This document shows, piece after piece, positions 32,402 through 42,561 of a stretch of DNA of 64,000 nt (the first letter of the stretch is position 1; every line of letters begins with the position of its first letter). The DNA comes from Maniola hyperantus (lineage: Eukaryota > Arthropoda > Insecta > Lepidoptera > Nymphalidae). The notes below the pieces were generated by a model. It was given only the letters and a program-made list of their open reading frames with translations, was not told the origin of the DNA and did no database searches. Where the stretch lies: NCBI RefSeq assembly GCF_902806685.2, contig NC_048563.1, positions 806,001-870,000 of the forward strand. The letters are read 5' to 3'. Made by a program: the position numbers and the translations under genes.

Positions 32402-32862
32402 GGATATTTTTTAGGATTCTGTACCTCAAAAGGAAAAACGGAACCCTTATAGGATCACTTTGTTGTCTATCTGTCTGTTTGTCTGTCTGTCTGTCTGTCC
32501 GTCTGTCTGTCAATAAACCTACAGGGTACTTCCCGTTGACCTAGAATCATGAAATTTAGCAGGTAGGTACATCTTATAGCTGACATTTGGGGAAAATCTG
32601 AAAACCGTGAATTTAGGGTTAGATCACACGAAAAAAATTAAATTGTGTCATAAACTAATAATTAGTATTTTCCATTTTCGAAGTAAGATAACTATATCAA
32701 GTGGGGTATCATATGAAAGGTCTTCACCTGTACATTCTAAAACAGATTTTTATTTATTTTTATGCATCATAGTTTTTGAATTATCGTGCAAAATGTTGAA
32801 AAAATACGACTGTATCACGGAACCCTCGTTGCGCGAGCCTGACTCGCACTTGGCCGGTTTTT
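32402..32862 (+). repeat. Interspersed repeat R
   Basis: Complete-looking copy with an expanded (GTCT)n run (32462-32509). An unclassified gap with a purine-rich GGAGGGGGGTGAAGGGGGG tract near 32338 precedes it. Confidence 0.85.
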
Positions 32863-32904
32863 ATAATATTCCTTGTACTTACTACGAGGTTCTTACGGAG
32901 AGAA

Positions 32905-32977
32905 AAATTTAAAAAATTGCGAAGTTCCCACGGGATTTTTAAAAACCTAATTCCACGCAGCCGAAGTCGGGGGCCTC
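32905..32977 (+). mobile_element. HLE-C 3' end
   Basis: GAAGTTCCCACGGGATTT to CCTCAGCTAG followed by T. Confidence 0.7.
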
Positions 32978-32984
32978 AGCTAGT

Positions 32985-33520
32985 AATCGAATAAAATAAC
33001 TTGAGTACAAGGTACTTAGGTAGGTATAATTTCAAAAACAATACAAGTTAAGAGCCCTTACTTTCTTTAAATTATTTGTCTGTACGCCACCCTAGCGGCT
33101 TACATTCAAATGAGGTTATGCTTTAATCCCGTTTCTCCCTCCTATCTATACTACTTTGCTAATCTTTGCTATTGGATTAACATAATACGGTATTTTACAC
33201 CAAGCGAGAAAAAATCTAAAAAACCGGCTATTATGCCTAAAAGTAAAGCCTCAGATATGATACCCCACTTGGTATAGTATTCTGACGTTAAAAGTCATTA
33301 TGAACACATTTTCAGATTTTTCCCCTAATGTCTGCTATAAGAACTACTCGGACTTGGAGAGTCAGCTCTTCTTTTTATTTAAGTAGCTTAACTTTAAAAC
33401 TTTTCTTTCTTTCACAAAGCCAACATATTATACCGTACCCTTTCAAGCATAAAACACCATACATATATAATTTAATTTTTGCGTTTGACATTAATGTACC
33501 CGTGGGGAATTTATGACCAC
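32985..33520. other. Intergenic; one R fragment
   Basis: 33250-33345 holds a reversed R piece (GATACCCCACTTGGTATAG, TTTTTCCCCTAATGTCTGC). The rest is not recognised. Confidence 0.5.
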
Positions 33521-33522
33521 TT

Positions 33523-33965
33523 GTGAGGGAGGGAGTTAATTTATATCGAAGAACACCCCCAGCCTAAACCAAAATGCTTTTAGCGAGCATGCTTACATTT
33601 TTATATCCGTATTTCTATTTCTATATTAAGTCTAACAAGTCTTCTAAATATATAAAAGGAAAAGGTGACTGACTGACTGACTGACTGACTGATCTATTGA
33701 GGGAGGAGTTAATCTATATCGAAGAACACCCCCAGCCTAAACCAAAATGCTTTTAGCGAGCATGCTTACATTTTTATATCCGTATTTCTATTTCTATACT
33801 AAGTCTAACAAGTCTTCTAAATATATAAAAGGAAAAGGTGACTGACTGACTGACTGACTGACTGACTGATCTATTGAGGGAGGAGTTAATCTATATCGAA
33901 GAACACCCCAACCAAAACCAAAATGCTTTTAGCAAGCATGCTTACATTTTTGTATCCGTATAATT
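33523..33965 (+). repeat. Tandem array of a Helitron-like derivative, ~178 bp x 2.5
   Basis: Starts TCTAAATATATAAAAGG at about 33643 and 33817, each followed by (GACT)n and a non-HLE-A body (GGGAGGAGTTAATCTATATC, CCAAAATGCTTTTAGC). The body also precedes the first start, giving two and a half units. Confidence 0.8.
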
Positions 33966-33999
33966 CTATTTCATTTTCACCGCAAAGTAATTTTTGACT

Positions 34000-34370
34000 C
34001 AAAAGTCAAAGGTGCCAGTGATGACATATGGACCCGAGACATGGTCGCTAACTATGGGTCTCATAAGAAAGCTCAGAGTCACTCAGCGGGCGATGGAGAG
34101 AGCGATTGGATCAAATCAGACATGAGGAGATCCGTAGGAGAACTAGAGTAACCGACATAGCTCAACGGGTTGCGACGCTGAAGTGGCAATGGGCAGGGCA
34201 CATAGTTCGTAAAACTGATAGACGTTGAGGTCCCAAGGTGCTGGAATGGCGACCTCGCACCAGAAGACGCAGCGTTGGAAGACCCCCACTAGGTGGACGG
34301 ATGACATCAGGCGAGTCGCAGGACCAATGTTGATGGGGAGATGGAAAGATGATTTTCAACTCCTAACAGA
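34000..34370 (+). pseudogene. RTE-type LINE C-terminus
   Basis: Plus-strand frames encode TYGPETWSLT, RRRTRVTDIAQRVATLKWQW and KVLEWRPRTRRRSVGRPP. Stops and shifts intervene (for example the TGA at 34225). The end runs into a locally duplicated block. Confidence 0.75.
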
Positions 34371-34540
34371 GAAAATGAGTTAATTTCGTGTAAAATGTCC
34401 GCCATTATCAATGTTACATTCAACCCGCGAGCGTCTCAGGCCCTGCTCCAGCGAGCAATTTGACTCCAGATTTGTACAGCGCTCGAATAGAGTTGATACT
34501 TGGACCCATTTTATTACTAGTCACAGGTAAATTGAGGATT
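34326..34540 (+). repeat. Local direct duplication (second copy 35030-35205)
   Basis: TGTTGATGGGGAG(A/G)TGG, then AATGTTACATTCAACCCGCG and TTTGTACAGCGCTCGAATAG, recur at 35030-35205 with small deletions. Between them lie a MITE and an RTE tail. Confidence 0.8.
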
Positions 34541-34589
34541 TAATTGCTCTGAAATGAGGCCATATTATTGTGAGATTTTCAATTCGAAC

Positions 34590-34890
34590 TTAATAGAACT
34601 GTACCCGTAGTACAAGATTTTACGTCTCACCAAACGATACCAAATTCGAGAGTCGAAATATTTCCGCGTTACAGTAAAATGGACCTAAACAGCCTTGAAT
34701 TGAAGTCAAATATTCAATGCCACTGATTTTAATTCCGCTTGGAGCGCTGGCTGTAGAAGTGTAGACAAACTTGAGCTTTAAAACAAGGCATTTTAAGATC
34801 CAGTTTACTGTAACGCGGAAGTATTTCGACTCTCGAATTTGGTTTGGTTTGGTGAGACGTAAAATCTTGTACTACGGGTACTGGTCTTAA
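34590..34890. mobile_element. Long inverted-repeat MITE, about 285 bp
   Basis: Arms of about 80 bp pair: GTACCCGTAGTACAAGATTT with AAATCTTGTACTACGGGTAC (one mismatch), and TCGAGAGTCGAAATA with its complement. TTAA lies next to both ends (34590 and 34887), possibly a piggyBac-type duplication, but the ends differ by 2 bp. Confidence 0.7.
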
Positions 34891-34899
34891 GACCTGATT

Positions 34900-34998
34900 A
34901 TCAACCGATAGACGTCCACTGCTGGACATAAGTCTCTTGTAAGGACTTCCACAAGCAACGGTCTCACGCCACCGCCATCCAGCGGCTCCTATAGACTT
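34900..34998 (-). mobile_element. RTE LINE 3' terminus
   Basis: ATCAACCGATAGACGTCCAC, TCTCTTGTAAGGACTTCC and ATCCAGCGGCTCC blocks; no coding left. Confidence 0.7.
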
Positions 34999-35257
34999 TT
35001 CTTCTTAGTACCATCCCCTAAAAAGCGATGTTGATGGGGAGGTGGGAAGAATATTTTCAACTGCTAACAAAGAAAATGAGTAAATTTCAATGTTACATTC
35101 AACCCGCGAGCGTCTCAGACTCTTGCTCCAGCGAGCAATTTGACTCCAGATTTGTACAGCGCTCGAATAGAGTTGATATTTGGACCCAATTAATAGTCAC
35201 AAGTCAATAGAGAACTCAAATAGTCTGAAAGTCATAATAATTATAGTGAGAATATCT

Positions 35258-35527
35258 GACGCCCGCGACTTCGTTCGCGTGGATTAAGGTTTTTAAAAAT
35301 CCCGTGGGAACTCCGAATTTTTTTTTAAATACATATCAAAAATTGCGGAACCGGCAGGACTCGAACCTGCGTCTTCTGGGTTCGCGCCCGACGCCTTGAC
35401 CGCTAGGCCACGGTTTCGCTTTAGTTTAGGTATAGTTTAAGACCTGGAGAGGGACATAGGCTCCTTTTTATCCCGGAAAATCAAAGAGTTCCCACGGTAT
35501 TTTTAAAAACCTAAATCCACGCGAAAA
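35258..35527. mobile_element. Two inverted HLE-C pieces around a tRNA-like insert
   Basis: 35258-35315 is the reversed 3' end (GCCCGCGACTTCGTTCGCG), 35430-35527 a forward piece (GTATAGTTTAAGACCTGG to AAATCCACGCG). The tRNA-like insert lies between. Confidence 0.65.
35346..35419 (-). pseudogene. tRNA-like sequence, tRNA-Arg-like, degenerate
   Basis: The minus strand has a good D-arm (GTGGCCTAGCGGTCAAGG) and a perfect T-arm (GCAGG-TTCGAGT-CCTGC). The acceptor stem has one mismatch, the anticodon stem one, and position 33 is G rather than U. An A-rich 3' tail follows. I read it as a SINE head or retro-pseudogene, not a working tRNA. Confidence 0.6.
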
Positions 35528-35539
35528 TATCAAAATACT

Positions 35540-35757
35540 TAAAGTATCAAGATCGCAAGTAAGAAGAGTCGCAGTATTTCCGCGAGGGCGCGTCCTTATC
35601 GCGGCTTGTAGCATGAATTTTAATATTTAATTAAAAACTTAAGCTGCAGGGCTGTGTTCCTCCACGCTGGCGCTGATATCCGCCGAGATCATTGTGCAGA
35701 GGGAGATATCGTTATCGTATTACTTATAATGATTTATTGTTCTAAAATCTTATCTAA
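35540..35757. other. Unclassified
   Basis: No gene or recognised repeat. GC-rich CGCGAGGGCGCGTCC near 35580 stands out locally. Confidence 0.4.
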
Positions 35758-35758
35758 A

Positions 35759-36646
35759 TCTAAATATATAAAAGGAAAAGGTGATTGACTGACTGACTGA
35801 CTGATCTATCAACGCACAGCTAAAACTACTGGACGGATCGGGTTGAAGTTGCATGCAGATAGCTATTATGACATAGGCATCCGCTAAGAAAGGATTTTTA
35901 AAAATTCAACCCCCAGGGGGGTGTAATAGGGGTTTGAAATTTGTGTAGTCCACGCAGACGAAGTCGCGAGCATAAGTTAGTACATATTTAGTAGGAAAAG
36001 GTGTCTGACTGATTGACTGATTGACTGATCTATCAACGCTCAGCTCAAACTACTGGTCGGATCGTGCTGAAATTTGGCATGCAGATAGCTATTATGACGA
36101 AGGCATCCGCTAAGGAATTTTGAAAATTCAAACCCTAAGGGGGTGAAATAGGGGTTTGAAATTTGTGTAGTCCACGCAGACGAAGTCGCAAGCATAAGCT
36201 AGTACATATATAAAAGGAAAAGGTGACTGACTGATTGACTGACTGACTGATCTATCAACGCACAGCTCAAACTACTGGTCGGATCGGGCTGAAATTTGGC
36301 ATGCTGATAGCTATTATGACGTAGGCATCCGCTAAGGAATTTTGAAAATTCAACCCCTAAGGGGGTGAAATAGGGGTTTGAAATTTGTGTAGTCCACGCA
36401 GACGAAGTCGCAAGCATAAGCTAGTACATATATAAAAGGAAAAGGTGACTGAGTGATTGACTGACTGACTGATCTATCAACGCACAGCTCAAACTACTGG
36501 TCGGATCGGGCTGAAATTTGGCATGCACATAGCTATTATGACGAAGGCATCCGCTAAGGAATTTTGAAAATTCAAACCCTAAGGGGGTGAAATAGGAGTT
36601 TGAAATTTGTGTAGTCCACGCAGACGAAGTCGGGAGCATAAGCTAG
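35759..36646 (+). mobile_element. Four HLE-A copies, exact 222-bp head-to-tail array
   Basis: Units: 35759-35980, 35981-36202, 36203-36424 and 36425-36646, each 222 bp and ending (T/C)TAG. Only the first starts TCTAAATATATA; the others start TACATAT directly after TAG. Units carry GACT/GATT runs, CAACGCACAGCTCAAACTAC, a CCTAAGGGGG block and the GCAGACGAAGTCG hairpin. Confidence 0.9.
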
Positions 36647-37005
36647 TTATTTGTAAAATGTGACTTTACTCAGTCTAATGACTAGTTCGGACTCGAGTGG
36701 AATGCCTAACAGTTGGGGGGTGGAATTGCTAAAAATCTGGAAACACGTAGGTTTTTTTTTTTTTTTTTTAATTTTTGGCCAAAAGCACAAATACCAATTT
36801 TTATAGATTAAACATGAAAAACGACGAAGTTTCATACAAATTTTCATCCCCTATTTAACTCCCTATAGGGGTTGAATTTTCAAAAACCCTTAGCGGATGC
36901 ATGCCAAATTTCAGCCCGTAGTTTCAGCTGTGACATAACGATCAGTCAGTCAGTCAGTGAGGCTCCTTTTCCTTTTATAATAATATTTAGATTTACAATA
37001 TAAAA
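36647..37005 (-). mobile_element. Reversed HLE-A/HLE-B mosaic
   Basis: 36860-37000 is reversed HLE-A (GGGGTTGAATTTTCAAAAA to CCTTTTCCTTTTATAA). 36700-36850 resembles reversed HLE-B with a T18 run. Confidence 0.6.
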
Positions 37006-37046
37006 AAAATAGAAATAGTTTTTAAGGAATGTTGGAACAGAACTCG

Positions 37047-37325
37047 CTCCCTATCTACTGAGAACGGATTTGGAGGATTTGGCCATAGTCCACCACACTG
37101 GCCAAGTGCGGATTGGCAGACCTCACACTCCATTGAGAATATCATGGAGGACTCTCAGGCATGCAGGTTTCCACATGATGTTTTCCTTTATCGTAAAAGC
37201 AAGTGATATATTTTATTTGCTCAGAAACGCACATAACCCCGAAAGTTAGAAGTGCGTGCCCGGGATCGAACCCCTGATTGCTCGAACAAGAGGCCGACGT
37301 CATAACCACGAAGCTATGAAGCTAC
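37047..37325 (-). mobile_element. SINE-B, diverged
   Basis: From ACTGAGAACGGATTTGGAGG through the ATCATGGAGGACTCTCAGG block to the head CATAACCACGAAGCTATGAAG. Confidence 0.75.
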
Positions 37326-37526
37326 ATCTGTTATTATCTTAGAATCAAACAGAAACAAGATGGCGTCAGCCCTGCAATTAGAGATCTTAATTAAAAATAA
37401 GCTGGAATTTGTCGAGCGATTGAAACTCGGCCGAGCGTGAAATGAAGCATTTAGAATATTAGTTCTTATCCCCCTTCCCTTCCACTAGGGGATACTTTGT
37501 CTTATTTAGACTTTTTTTAATATAAA

Positions 37527-37716
37527 ATCTAAATATATAAAAGGAAAAAAGGTGACTGACTGACTGACTGACTGATCTATCAACGCACAGCTCAAACTAC
37601 TGGACGGATCGGGCTGAAATTTTGAAAGGATTTTTGAAAATTCAACCCCTAAGGGGGTGAAACAGGGGTTTGAAATTTGTGTAGTCCACGCGGACGAAGT
37701 CACGAGCGTAAGCTTA
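37527..37716 (+). mobile_element. HLE-A, internally deleted
   Basis: TCTAAATATATAAAAGG start and CGTAAGCTTAG end; about 30 bp missing in the middle. Confidence 0.75.
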
Positions 37717-37719
37717 GTA

Positions 37720-38140
37720 CCTATTACAATAAAACCTTAAGCTAGCCTTATCTGACTTATAACTATACAATTTATTTATTTATGATTTATTTATTCATTT
37801 GCTTTCATGGTTACATGAAGCCCCGTTAGGGCATTGCAAAGTTAGGTACATTAACAATACATACATGCTAAATATATAATTATTATACAATTACATGCAA
37901 ACTACGTGTTACATTATTTTTTAATAGATTTTATCATGTAATTATATAGGGCATTCATTTTGAATCGAAATTATTTTTATTTATTGATCGCACTAATTAA
38001 TTAAGTTTGTTATAATGTCAATTAGTTTCTTCTTTGTTAATAATTTAGTAATATTAAGTAGGTACAAGTATGTTAATATAAAATAGTTTCGATTATCAGT
38101 AAGAAATGTCATATTAAACTTAAATTAACAGGTTATGGTA
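37720..38140. other. AT-rich, possible LINE tail
   Basis: An ATTTATTTATTCATTTG run followed by ACATGAAGCCCCGTTAGGG may be a reversed LINE 3' end. Not confirmed by another copy here. Confidence 0.35.
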
Positions 38141-38184
38141 AGTACAACAAATCTTGCCCGCGTGGAAAGGTGCCAAGAATACTG

Positions 38185-38455
38185 GCTGCATTTCCGCGCT
38201 GGACAGCCAGGATCCGCTGGCCATGTGCGGATTGGCAGACTTCACCCCATTGAGAATATCATGGAGAACTCTCAGGCATGCAAGTTTCCTCGCGATATTT
38301 TTCTTCACCGTTAAAGCAAGTGATATTTTATTAATTAAAACGCACATAACTCTGAAAAGTTAAAGGTGCGTGCCCGGGATCGAACCCCCGACCTCCGATT
38401 AGGAGGTGTCAAGCGGATGTCCTAACCACTAGGCTATCACAGATTAATCGTTACA
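38185..38455 (-). mobile_element. SINE-B
   Basis: GGCCATGTGCGGATTGGCAG to GATCGAACCCCCGACC and CTAACCACTAGGCTATCACAG. The tail side (38140-38185) is altered. Confidence 0.8.
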
Positions 38456-38756
38456 GTATCTAAGTATAGATAAATGATTGAGTTTGAGAAGTCTATCATG
38501 ACTCTATTTAAGTTTCCAAACTACCCCCAAAGATCTTTGATGTGTGGCTAACAGGTCGTGAATGGCAGATGAAAGCAGGTGCGACCCCCCAGGCTAACCC
38601 CCCACACCCCCAGCACCCGCCGCACAAAGGGAACACCGCGGGCTAAACCAACCCCTTTGTCGTCCGAATTAATATTTAAACAAGATATGAGAGGGGTTGT
38701 GATTAGAAGTTACTACTATCGATATATCGATTAACTTCCTGAATGATATTTTTATA

Positions 38757-38982
38757 ATCTAAATATATAAAAGGAAAAGGTGACTGACTGACTGACTGAC
38801 TGACTGATCTATCAACGCGCAGCTCAAACTACTGGACGGTTCGGGCTGAAATTTGGCATGCAGATAGCTATTATGACGTAGGCATCCGCTAAGAAAGGAT
38901 TGCAAATTCAATCCCTAAAGGAGTAAAACAGGGGTTTGAAATTTGTGCAGTCTACGCGGACGAAGTCGCGTGCATAAGTTAG
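38757..38982 (+). mobile_element. HLE-A, full length
   Basis: ATCTAAATATATAAAAGG start with five GACT repeats and GCATAAGTTAG end followed by T. Confidence 0.85.
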
Positions 38983-39000
38983 TTAAGGAATAGCCATAGT

Positions 39001-39514
39001 CTTTCATACTAATACATTAATTATAAATGCGAAAGTGTGTCTGTCTGGCTGTCCGTCTGTCTGTCTGTCTGCTAGCTTTTCACGGCCCAGCAGCTTAACC
39101 GATTTTGATGAAATTTGGTACAGAGTTAGCTTATATCCCGGGGAAGGACAAAGCCTAATTTTTATCCCGGAAAATCGAAGAGTTCCCACGGGATTCTTAA
39201 AGGCCCATCTGTTTAACCAGTGGCTCTACCGCGGTTGTTTGACAGCTACAATGTCACGATCGCAATCATCTCTGATTGGTTAATGCTCGCTCACTATTGG
39301 CCACAATGCATTGTTGCAACAAGAATCGCACAAATTCAGCCAATCAGAACAATTGAGATTGTAATAATAATTGATGCAGGTTTTAGACAATCGCCCTACG
39401 GATTGTCGGAAATTGACATAGGCAATTTTTTATCCCGGAAAATAAAAGAGTTCCCACACGATTTTTGAAAAACCTAAATCCACGCGGACGAAGTCGTGGG
39501 CACCATCTAATATT
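39001..39514 (+). mobile_element. HLE-C interrupted by MITE-Q
   Basis: 39001-39212 is HLE-C (GTGTGTCTGTCTGG to CCCACGGGATTCTTAA). It resumes near 39410 (AATTGACATAGGCAATTTTT) and ends CGTGGGCACCATCTAA. Confidence 0.75.
39222..39399 (+). mobile_element. MITE-Q inside HLE-C
   Basis: CTACCGCGGTTGTTTGACAG to TTTTAGACAATCGCCCTAC; same family as 15053-15593. Confidence 0.8.
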
Positions 39515-39900
39515 GAGTAAATAATAAAGCTACCAAATAAGAGTACCTTCTCTCTCTTTTTCCTCAAATTTCTCACGTTTTGAATCGCACGGTTTTTAAT
39601 TACAAATTGCACTATTGGTACTATCGATATGCCGGAGCAAGCGGGAACCCATCCCTACCTCGCCTCAAGCGTCGACGCGTTCCAATTAGCCAACGCAAAC
39701 ACGCGGGATAATATTTTCACTGCGTCTCCCAACCGTTAGCGGTTACCTTAGGATTGGGATCCTACACATATAAGGATAAACTGACTGACATGATTGTAGC
39801 TAATTCTGTTGTACTACACTATAGTCCGTATAAAATAACTTCTAATGCGCCATTTTAACTCTATTGTTCTAAGTTCTAAGTGATTTTGTAAAGTGGTGAT
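39515..39900. other. Unclassified
   Basis: No recognised gene or repeat; CTCAAGCGTCGACGCGTTCC near 39665 is locally GC-rich. Confidence 0.4.
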
Positions 39901-39904
39901 GGTC

Positions 39905-40740
39905 ACCTACCGACAAACTGCACCAGCTGGCAGGAATAGCCCCCCCTGAGGTGCGTCGAGCGGTCTCTAGCTCGGTAGAAAGAACAAAGCAGACACAGGA
40001 TAGACGTCACCCACTATTTAGTCATAAACCGGCCCGTCCTAGGTTGCGCTCAAGGAATAGCTTCTTACACTCAGTGCAGCCTCTCAAGCAGTCCGCTGAA
40101 ACTACGCGTCTTGCTATGTGGAGGTCACGGCTAGGTACCCCGAACCCGAACACCAGCGTGAAGGATAGAAAGATAGATAGATAGAAATACTTTATTGCAC
40201 ACAAAAAAAAAAAATTACATAACTATTACAGAAACTTAAACTAACAAAATTATTGTATGCAAAGGCGGCCTTATTGCTCACAGCAATCTCTTCCAGGCAA
40301 CCTTTGGTGAAAGGAGAAACTAGATGTGTTGGATAGTACTTACACGCAATACAGAAAAATGAAGTAGTATAATATTATATAATATAATTAACTATTTCAG
40401 TAATACATACATAACTATCATACATATACATAACTATTATAAATATTAATATATTCCTCAGAAGGAGAGACTAGCCGAAGGATACAATCTCAGCTGGCCT
40501 GTCTGGAGGTCGCTCAACCGCCTCAGAGCAGGGGTGGGGAGGTCTAGGATGGATTTGGCGAGGTGGGGCTTTATCTCTAGGCATGATACGCAGTGCATCT
40601 GCGGTCATCCGAGACAGACCATTGCGCACATGACTGGGTGCCCTGCGTGCCCGACAGCCTGCACGAACGAGGAGCTGCAAAACGCTACCGACCGAGCAAT
40701 CGCGGTTGCAGCTTTTTGGGCTGCCCGTGTTTGAGGTGAC
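39905..40740 (+). pseudogene. LINE ORF2 C-terminal region, interrupted
   Basis: 39905-40160 encodes KLHQLAGIAPPEVRRAVSS and FSHKPARPRLRSRNSFLHS. 40461-40735 encodes LSWPVWRSLNRLRAGVG and CICGHPRQTIAHMTGCP, a C-x-C-x8-H-x3-C zinc-knuckle-like end known from LINE proteins, then a stop. The frame is continuous if the 295-bp insert and one copy of its duplication are ignored, so this end was intact when hit. Confidence 0.8.
40166..40460 (-). mobile_element. LINE 3' fragment nested in another LINE
   Basis: GAAGGA flanks it (40160-40165 and 40461-40466). The plus strand begins with a (GATA)n run, then AATACTTTATTGCACAC, the reverse of a GTGTGCAATAAAGTATT LINE end with a CTAT tail. 5' truncated. 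Confidence 0.8.
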
Positions 40741-40909
40741 CGTCGATTCGAAAAGAAGAAGAAGAAGATTGCTTAAAACGCACATGATTTAGTAAAGTTA
40801 AAGATGCCGAATGTTAACTATAACTTGCTTACTCATTAACTAAAATGGCTTACTTAGATTAAGTTCAGTTTGACTTTTGAGTAAAATACGCGGTATTTAC
40901 TCAAAAGTC

Positions 40910-41172
40910 AAACTGAAGCTGTGATAGCCTAGTGGTTAGGACGTCCGCCTCATAATCGGAGGTCGGTGGTTCGATCTCGGGCATGATGGTCTAACTTTTT
41001 GGAGTTATGTGCGTTTTAAATAATTAAATATCACTTGCTTTAACGGTGAAGGAAAACATCGTGAGGAAACCTGCATGCCTGAGAGTTCTCCATAATGTTC
41101 TCACAGGTGTGTGAAACCTGCCAACTCGCATTCGGTCATGCAGTGTGATAGACTATCATCATCATCATCTTG
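40910..41172 (+). mobile_element. SINE-B
   Basis: Head GCTGTGATAGCCTAGTGG, B-box-like GGTGGTTCGATCTCGGGC, body to GATAGACTATCATC; the usual end is shortened. Confidence 0.85.
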
Positions 41173-41261
41173 ATCTTTTGATTGAAAGAAAAACCGAATT
41201 TAATTTAGAGCTGTCAAAGCTCGTGACTTTAGCGTGACTAAAATTTAGAGCCTTTAGTGAA

Positions 41262-41415
41262 AAATTTATGTTCCGTCCCTCAAAAGGAACGGAACCCTTA
41301 TAGGTTCACTTTGCTGTCTGTCTGTCCGTCTGATTTATCGTGCAAAATGTCGATACAATACGATTGTAGTACGGAATCCTCAGTGCGCGAGTCTAATTCG
41401 CACTTGGCCGGTTTT
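41262..41415 (+). repeat. R, large internal deletion
   Basis: CCCTCAAAAGGAACGGAACC with (GTCT)n joined directly to ATTTATCGTGCAAAATG and the CACTTGGCCGG end. Confidence 0.75.
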
Positions 41416-41429
41416 TTTGGCAATTAATA

Positions 41430-41760
41430 AAAAGAAAAAGGTGCAGATACTTTTTTTTTTTTTTTAATTTAGTTTTTTTTTTTAATACTCTAAATTTAGT
41501 TTAGAGAAAGACAACAGAATCGGCGCCACTGTCGCTTACAAAAATTACGTACGTCCAAAAACAGCAAGTTAGCAATAAATATAATAAAGATTGCAATCTG
41601 TCCGGGCGTTAATTGAAAGATCAGGGTAGGTGGGGGATAAAAAGCACATGAATCATTTGGTCAGCGGTTCCCGTGTCCATCCCACCCCGCCCCACCCTGC
41701 GATTTTTTTGTAAATCACCAATTTTATACGTACGGTTCAATGAGATTTTTATTTTTAGAA
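41430..41760. other. Unclassified; T-rich runs
   Basis: T runs at 41451-41465 and 41473-41483, then an AGTTTAGAGAAAGACAAC motif shared in reverse with 7838-7860. No gene. Confidence 0.4.
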
Positions 41761-42050
41761 CTAGCTTATGCTCGCGACTTCGTCCGCGTGGACTACACAA
41801 ATTTCAAACCTCTATTTCACCTCCTTAGGGGTTGAATTTTCAAAAATCCTTTCTTAGCGGATGCCTACGTCATAATAGATATCTGCATGCCAAATTTCAG
41901 CCCGAACCGTCCAGTAGTTTGAGCTGTGCGTTGATAGATCAGTCAGTCAGTCAGTCAGTCAGTCAGTCAGTCAGTCAGTCAGTCAGTCAGTCAGTCAGTC
42001 AGTCAGTCAGTCAGTCAGTCAGTCAGTCAGTCACCTTTTCCTTTTATATA
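41761..42050 (-). mobile_element. HLE-A with expanded GTCA tract
   Basis: Starts CTAGCTTATGCTCGCGAC. Its internal tetranucleotide tract is expanded to about 95 bp of uninterrupted GTCA (41938-42032), against 12-24 bp in most copies. Confidence 0.9.
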
Positions 42051-42235
42051 TTTAAATTAGTAACAAAAAAATACAAAAAATAATTCACCTAAGGAATTTT
42101 TCAATAGTATGTAAAACTCATAAATTGAGAATAAGCCCATACTTATTTCATTTGAATTAGAATTATTTTCAACATACTAGGTAGTATGTCAGTCAGTCAG
42201 ACAGTCACCTTTTCCTTTTATATAATATGTATTTA

Positions 42236-42325
42236 AATAAAATTCCAAACCTCTGCCAGGAATCGAACCCGGGACCTCCCACTTACCACTTGCCCCACAG
42301 CGCCTACCACTGCGCCAGGGAGGTC
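42236..42325 (-). mobile_element. SINE-C head fragment
   Basis: AATTCCAAACCTCTGCCAGG to CACTGCGCCAGGGAGGTC; the tRNA-like half only. Confidence 0.8.
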
Positions 42326-42555
42326 ATCAAGAAACACTGGTCCTCCGCACTGGTATGGGAATATTCCGGGTTAACTAATCCAGGGGTGGAAAATTCTGGA
42401 ATGTCAATTAACCCTTTGCCGGCTCGGGAACAATTTCACCAATTTCCCGCCCGAGGTGCAAATTTTTCTCACTCTAATTGCAGTGATGGGTTAATAAATG
42501 AAAATCTGATTTTGTACCTAACATCGGATTTTGTAAAGTGTAGCTGCAATAATCT
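42326..42555. other. Unclassified
   Basis: No recognised repeat; AATCCAGGGGTGGAAAATTC and GTTAACTAATC have no second copy noticed. Confidence 0.4.
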
Positions 42556-42561
42556 ATATAT

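Noticed and set aside
35346..35419. Functional tRNA gene
   Set aside because: Mismatches in acceptor and anticodon stems, G at position 33 and an A-rich tail point to a SINE head or retro-pseudogene.
41938..42032. CRISPR-like or telomere-like array in the GTCA/GACT runs
   Set aside because: No spacers; the runs are simple tetranucleotides inside HLE-A.
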